A DNA stretch of 64,000 nt from Pseudomonas poae (GTDB taxonomy: Bacteria > Pseudomonadota > Gammaproteobacteria > Pseudomonadales > Pseudomonadaceae): the NCBI GenBank assembly GCA_004000515.1, contig CP034537.1, positions 3,734,001 to 3,798,000 of the forward strand, read 5' to 3'. Both the position numbers and the translations under genes were made by a program. Under the pieces are notes generated by a model. That model searched no databases. It saw only the letters and a program-made list of their open reading frames with translations, and had not been told where the DNA came from. How positions within the stretch are numbered: the stretch's first letter is position 1; each line of letters starts with the position of its first letter. This document shows, piece after piece, positions 60,108 to 64,000 of this stretch.

Positions 60108-61071
60108 ATGCACAGTCTTTCCCGACGGCAATTGCTGCTGGCCGGTGGCGTGCTTGCAGCCGGCTCCTTGCTGGGCCGTCAAGCCCACGCTGCTGAACCG
60201 TTGCGTGTCTGGCGCTACAAGGGCATGGCCGCGTCGTTCATGGCCGATGCCGGCCAGGCGGATACGCCGTACCCGGTGGAATGGGTGGACGTCAGCGGCG
60301 GCAACCTGGTGTTGGAAGCCTTGAGCAGCGGTCATCTGGATTACGCCTTCATGAGCGAGATCCCGCCGATTTTTGCCTCGATTGCCAAGGTGCCGATTGC
60401 GTTGGTTGCGCTGTTTCAAGGCGACCAGAACGACACCAGCCTGGTGGTGAAAAAAAGACAGCGGCCTGCGCACGGTCCAGGACCTCAAGGGCAAGACCAT
60501 CAGCTATGTGCGGGCCACCAACACCCACTACTTCGTGCTGAACATGCTCGCGCAAAACGGCTTGTCCCTGGCCGATGTGAAGGCCGTGCCGCTGCCGGTG
60601 CAGGATGCGCTCACCGCGTTTCGCAACGGCCATGTGGAAGCCATTGCCACGGGCGGGATCAGTGCCCTGCAAGCCATCAGCCAAATGGACGGCGAGCTGC
60701 TGGCGGACGTCAGCCGCTACTACTCCGGCAACTACGTGATTGCGACCACGCAACAGGTATTGGCCAACCCTCAACGCCGCAGCCAGGTAGGCGATTTTTT
60801 GCGGCGTGAGAAAGCCACTTGGGACTGGGTCAATGCCCATCCCGAACGCTGGGCCGAGCGCAGTGAAGCGCTGACCGGTATCGACCGCGCGTTGTACCTG
60901 CGCCAGTTCCAGCAGCGCAGCCGACCGGCGCGCCTGCTAGGCATCGATACCGACGCCATCAACTCCCAGCAGCAGGTGGCCGACCTGTTTTACCAAAACC
61001 ATTTGATTAGCCAGAGCGTCGATGCACGACCGCTGTGGCGCGACGACTTCAACCCTATTCTGAACAGTTGA
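60108..61071 (+). CDS. SsuA-like ABC binding protein, Tat-exported (one frameshift)
   Basis: 320 residues after repair. The Tat-like signal MHSLSRRQLLLAGGVLAAGS is followed by LRVWRYKGMAASFMADAGQA and WVDVSGGNLVLEALSSGHLD, which belong to the sulfonate/nitrate/taurine binding family. The A7 run at 60450-60456 has one A too many; six give VVKKDSGLRTVQDLKGKTIS. QQVADLFYQNHLISQSVDAR near the end mirrors the end of the 26318 protein. Membrane and ATPase partners are not in the window. It lies between the aldolase and TonB receptor genes. Confidence 0.86.
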
Positions 61072-61077
61072 CCTGCC

Positions 61078-63522
61078 ATGAAACTCACTGCCTACCGTTC
61101 CACCCTGCAACTTGCTCCCCTGATGTTCGCCGGCTTCAGCATGCTGCCGGTCTATGCCGCCACCACCGATGACACCCTGGACACGGTGATCGTCACCGGC
61201 TCCCGGGGCAGCGAAGCGCGCACCGTGACCAGCAGCCCGGCGCCGATCGATGTGATCAGCGCCCAGCAACTGGAAAAAACCGGCTCCAGCAGCCTGCGTG
61301 CCGCGCTGCAGAAAACCTTGCCGTCGTTTTCCCAGCGCCCCTCGGGCACGTCCAACGACAGCGTCGCCCGGCCCTATAGCCTGCGCGGCCTCAACGGTTC
61401 CAACGTGCTGGTGCTGGTCAATGGCAAGCGCCGCCACAACAGCGCGGTGATCAACCTCGACTCTACGGCGGCCTACGGCACCAACCCGGTGGACCTGGAC
61501 ATGATCCCGGTCAGTGCCATCGACCATATCGAAGTGCTGCGCGACGGCGCCTCGGCGCAATACGGTTCGGATGCGATTGCCGGGGTGATCAACATCATCC
61601 TCAAGCAAAACGACCACGGCGGCTCGGTCAGCACCTCCTACGGCGAATACACCAAAGGCGATGGCGGCACCATTCGCCAGACGCTGAACAGCGGTTTTGC
61701 CTTGCCCAATGACGGCTTCTTCAACCTGTCCCTGGATGCCAAGTCCCAGCAGACCGCCGTGCGTGCGCGGGATGCGACGGGCGCGTTCTATTACCGCCAG
61801 CCCGACGGCTCGGCCGACCCGCGCGAGGCCAACGACAAGGACGTGCAGAAAAACGGCCTGCCGAAAATCAAGGCAATCAACGTCGCCTACAACGCCGAAT
61901 TGCCGCTGGACGATGTGACCCTGTATTCGTTCTCCACCCTCAGTAACCGCGATGCGCGCGGTGGGCAGAACTACCGGCGACCGAACTCCACCAACATCAT
62001 CCCGTCGATCTACCCTGACGGCACCGCGCCGTTCTACACCCTGCGCGAGACCGACTACCAAGTGGCAGCCGGTGGCAAGGGCAAGGTCGCCGAGTGGAAC
62101 TGGGATTTGAGTTCGACTTTTGGCCGCGACAAGGGCGTGGCCGGTGCCGATGACACCCTCAACGCGTCGCTGGGTCCGTCGAGCCCGACCCACTTCACCA
62201 CCTACACCAACTACTTCGACCAGTGGACCAACAACTTCGACCTCACCCGCGCCTTTGACGTGGGCCTGAGCAAGCCGCTGCAAATCTCCGGCGGCCTTGA
62301 GCACCGGCATGAGCGTTACAAAACCGAGTCCGGCAACCCGCTGTCGTACATCAACGGTGGCTACATCTACCCAAGCGGCCCACTGGCCGGGCAGCCAGGT
62401 GCGGTAGGCGCGCAGGGCGCGATCACCCTGACGCCGGAAGACGAAGGCCAGGCCAGTCGCAACAGCTACGCCAGCTATGTGGATGTGGGCGTCAACCCCA
62501 CCGAAAAGCTCTACGTCGGCGTGGCAGGGCGGTTCGAACATTACGACGACGACTCGGGAAACACCCGCAGCGGCAAGCTGTCGCTGCGTTACGACCTGAC
62601 CCCAGAGTTCGCCTTGCGCGGCACCCTGAGCAATGGTTTCCGCGCACCGTCGCTGTCGCAGTCGGTGTATGCGCAAACCGCCAACCAGTACACCTCGGTC
62701 AACGGCGTGGCGCAGTTCGTCGAGGCCAAGTCGGTACGGGTTGATTCCGTGCTGGGCCAGGCTCTGGGGGCGGAGGCGCTCAAACCGGAGAAGTCGCGCA
62801 ATATCAGCGTCGGGTTTGCCTGGAAGCCGGTCCAGGAAGCCAACGTGACCCTGGATGCCTACCAGATCGAGATCCGTGACCGCATCGCCCAGACCGGCTT
62901 CCTGTATGGCACCGGCGTTGACCAGATCCTGCAAGCCAACGGTTTCCGCCCTGGCTACCGGGTGAAGTACTTCACCAACGCCGCCGACACCACCACGCGC
63001 GGTATCGACCTGGTCACCGACTACCGCGTCGATTACGGCGCCCTGGGTACCGTCAAGTACGGCGTCGCGGCCAACTACAACAAAACCACCATCGACAGCA
63101 TCAAGTCGACGCCTGCCTCCCTCACCGCTGCCGGCAGCAACCTGGTGCTGTTCGACCGCGTCGCCCAGGGCTACCTGACTGTGGCCAACCCCAAGACCAA
63201 GCTGATCCTCAGCGCCAACTGGAAGGTCGACAACTTCGACATCAACGCCGGCCTGACCCGCTATGACAAGGTCATCGCCCGCGACGCCAACCCCGCCTAT
63301 GACGTGACCTACGGCGCCAAATGGCTGACCGACCTGGAGGTGGCCTACAACCTCACCAAGGACCTGAACCTGGCGGTGGGCGCCAACAACATCCTCAACG
63401 TCAAGGCCGACAACAACGCATTCCCCCAAGGCGATATCAACGGTTTTCCGAAGTTCGGCAGCATCTCGCCGTTCGATCCCTACGGTGCGTTCTGGTACAC
63501 CCGCGCCACCTACAACTTCTGA
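61078..63522 (+). CDS. TonB-dependent receptor
   Basis: Intact 814-residue receptor of the same subfamily as 5118 and 48005. The signal peptide ends near VYAATTDD, then TonB box LDTVIVTGSRGSEA, plug (SLRAALQKTLPSFSQRPSGT, VLVLVNGKRRHNSAVINLDS, IEVLRDGASAQYGSDAIAGV) and a barrel ending TRATYNF. No STN domain. It starts six bases after the SsuA-like gene and is followed 13 bases on by an LLM monooxygenase, repeating the TonB-SBP-LLM combination seen at 26318-30762. Confidence 0.92.
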   Translation: MKLTAYRSTLQLAPLMFAGFSMLPVYAATTDDTLDTVIVTGSRGSEARTVTSSPAPIDVISAQQLEKTGSSSLRAALQKTLPSFSQRPSGTSNDSVARPYSLRGLNGSNVLVLVNGKRRHNSAVINLDSTAAYGTNPVDLDMIPVSAIDHIEVLRDGASAQYGSDAIAGVINIILKQNDHGGSVSTSYGEYTKGDGGTIRQTLNSGFALPNDGFFNLSLDAKSQQTAVRARDATGAFYYRQPDGSADPREANDKDVQKNGLPKIKAINVAYNAELPLDDVTLYSFSTLSNRDARGGQNYRRPNSTNIIPSIYPDGTAPFYTLRETDYQVAAGGKGKVAEWNWDLSSTFGRDKGVAGADDTLNASLGPSSPTHFTTYTNYFDQWTNNFDLTRAFDVGLSKPLQISGGLEHRHERYKTESGNPLSYINGGYIYPSGPLAGQPGAVGAQGAITLTPEDEGQASRNSYASYVDVGVNPTEKLYVGVAGRFEHYDDDSGNTRSGKLSLRYDLTPEFALRGTLSNGFRAPSLSQSVYAQTANQYTSVNGVAQFVEAKSVRVDSVLGQALGAEALKPEKSRNISVGFAWKPVQEANVTLDAYQIEIRDRIAQTGFLYGTGVDQILQANGFRPGYRVKYFTNAADTTTRGIDLVTDYRVDYGALGTVKYGVAANYNKTTIDSIKSTPASLTAAGSNLVLFDRVAQGYLTVANPKTKLILSANWKVDNFDINAGLTRYDKVIARDANPAYDVTYGAKWLTDLEVAYNLTKDLNLAVGANNILNVKADNNAFPQGDINGFPKFGSISPFDPYGAFWYTRATYNF

Positions 63523-63535
63523 TGAGGACTGCGAC

Positions 63536-64000
63536 ATGAGCCAACACGACCGCCAAATCCTGCTCGGCGCCTTCATCCCCAGTGCGGGCATCATGGGCTC
63601 TGCGTGGCGCCACCCGAGCGCGGCCACGGACTCGTTCCGCGACTTCGAGCACTACCGCTGGATCGCCGAAAAACTTGAGGCGGCGCGCTTTCATGCGCTG
63701 TTCTTCAATGATTCGGTAAACGTTGAACTCGACCTGCAGGCCCTGGCACGCGGGCCCAACAGTGTGCGCTGGGACCCGCTGGTGCTGCTGCCGGCGCTGG
63801 CGTTGGTCACGCGCCATATCGGCCTGATCGCGACCGCCAGCACCACCTATAACGAGCCGTACAACATCGCGCGCAAGTTCGCCAACATCGACCACTTGAG
63901 CGGTGGCCGGGTCGGCTGGAATCTGGTGACGTCCCTGGGCGGCGGCGAGAATTTCAATCGTGATGATCACATCAAGCACGCCGACCGCTACGAGCGCGCC
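63536..64000 (+). CDS. LLM flavin-dependent monooxygenase, N-terminal part (runs off window)
   Basis: The first 155 residues of a third NtaA/SnaA/DszA-type oxygenase. MSQHDRQILLGAFIPSAGIM, SAWRHPSAATDSFRDFEHYR, LEAARFHALFFNDSVNVELD, IATASTTYNEPYNIARKFAN and GGRVGWNLVTSLGGGENFNR are the family blocks. The gene is open to the right edge. It is the last visible member of the aldolase-SsuA-TonB-LLM operon. Confidence 0.88.
   Translation, partial: MSQHDRQILLGAFIPSAGIMGSAWRHPSAATDSFRDFEHYRWIAEKLEAARFHALFFNDSVNVELDLQALARGPNSVRWDPLVLLPALALVTRHIGLIATASTTYNEPYNIARKFANIDHLSGGRVGWNLVTSLGGGENFNRDDHIKHADRYERA

Noticed and set aside
60440..60470. A7 slippery run suggesting programmed frameshifting in the SsuA-like gene (and A7 at 48246 in a TonB gene)
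   Set aside because: No stimulatory structure or ribosome signal stands out, and dozens of similar breaks occur in unrelated genes, so sequencing error is simpler.
60937..63627. An 896-codon open frame on the minus strand opposite the TonB receptor
   Set aside because: It is an antisense shadow of a clear TonB receptor; Val/Gly/His-rich with no domain.

Overview
The window comes from a GC-rich gamma-proteobacterium, most likely a Pseudomonas of the fluorescens group. Evidence: intergenic REP/REPIN repeats with the TGTGGGAGCGGGCTTGCTCG core, several TonB receptors, an SfnB-like/LLM monooxygenase repertoire, and codon use. It is accessory, nutrient-scavenging chromosome with no tRNA, rRNA, phage, transposase or CRISPR that I could see. 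Many genes are split by one-base indels, mostly in homopolymers. Repairing 30 of them restores full-length reading frames, so I treat these as probable sequencing errors and annotate each gene across its break.

Layout. 1-803: 3' part of a sensor kinase. 861-1309: unknown small gene. 1279-8439 (minus strand): crotonase, then TonB receptor, MFS carrier, SfnB-like flavoprotein and M20 amidohydrolase. 8588-13548: Zn-alcohol dehydrogenase, acyl-CoA ligase, convergent IclR regulator, CmcJ/NvfI-type oxygenase and an SDR; together these look like a CoA-thioester catabolic island. 13842-19701: FCD/GntR regulator, polar amino-acid ABC transporter, PotF-like binding protein and gamma-glutamyltransferase. 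19931-26228: TonB siderophore receptor, then a Fec-type iron ABC transporter (binding protein, two permeases, ATPase) behind a Fur-box-like site. 26318-30762 (minus): TonB receptor, LLM monooxygenase and SsuA-like binding protein, divergent from a LacI-type and a TetR-type regulator (30970-32627) with a perfect palindromic operator between them. 33541-36286 (minus): secreted GH3 glycosidase with a PA14 insert. 36784-46903: a small secreted protein and a complete type II secretion cluster (E-F-G-H-I-J-K-L-M-C/N-D) with a lipoprotein-type secretin.

48005-64000 (plus): a second nutrient island. It holds a TonB receptor, a polar ABC transporter (permease, ATPase, binding protein), a flavin amine oxidase, RidA, an LLM monooxygenase, an MFS carrier, a class II aldolase-like protein, a Tat-exported SsuA-like binding protein, another TonB receptor and the start of a third LLM monooxygenase. 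The repeated pairing of TonB receptor, periplasmic binding protein and LLM monooxygenase suggests uptake and oxidative cleavage of organosulfur or N/S-containing compounds under sulfur limitation. This is inference; no substrate is readable from sequence.

The most unusual non-coding structure is a family of three large composite elements (32653-33518, 46910-47644, 58002-58955). Each is bounded by ATATCCGTT/AACGGATAT-like ends, built from two long inverted arms, has REPINs nested in the middle, and carries a CTCTGG tandem tract of 1, 2 or 10 units. The two arms differ at a local stem in a compensatory way, which argues that the local hairpins are under selection.
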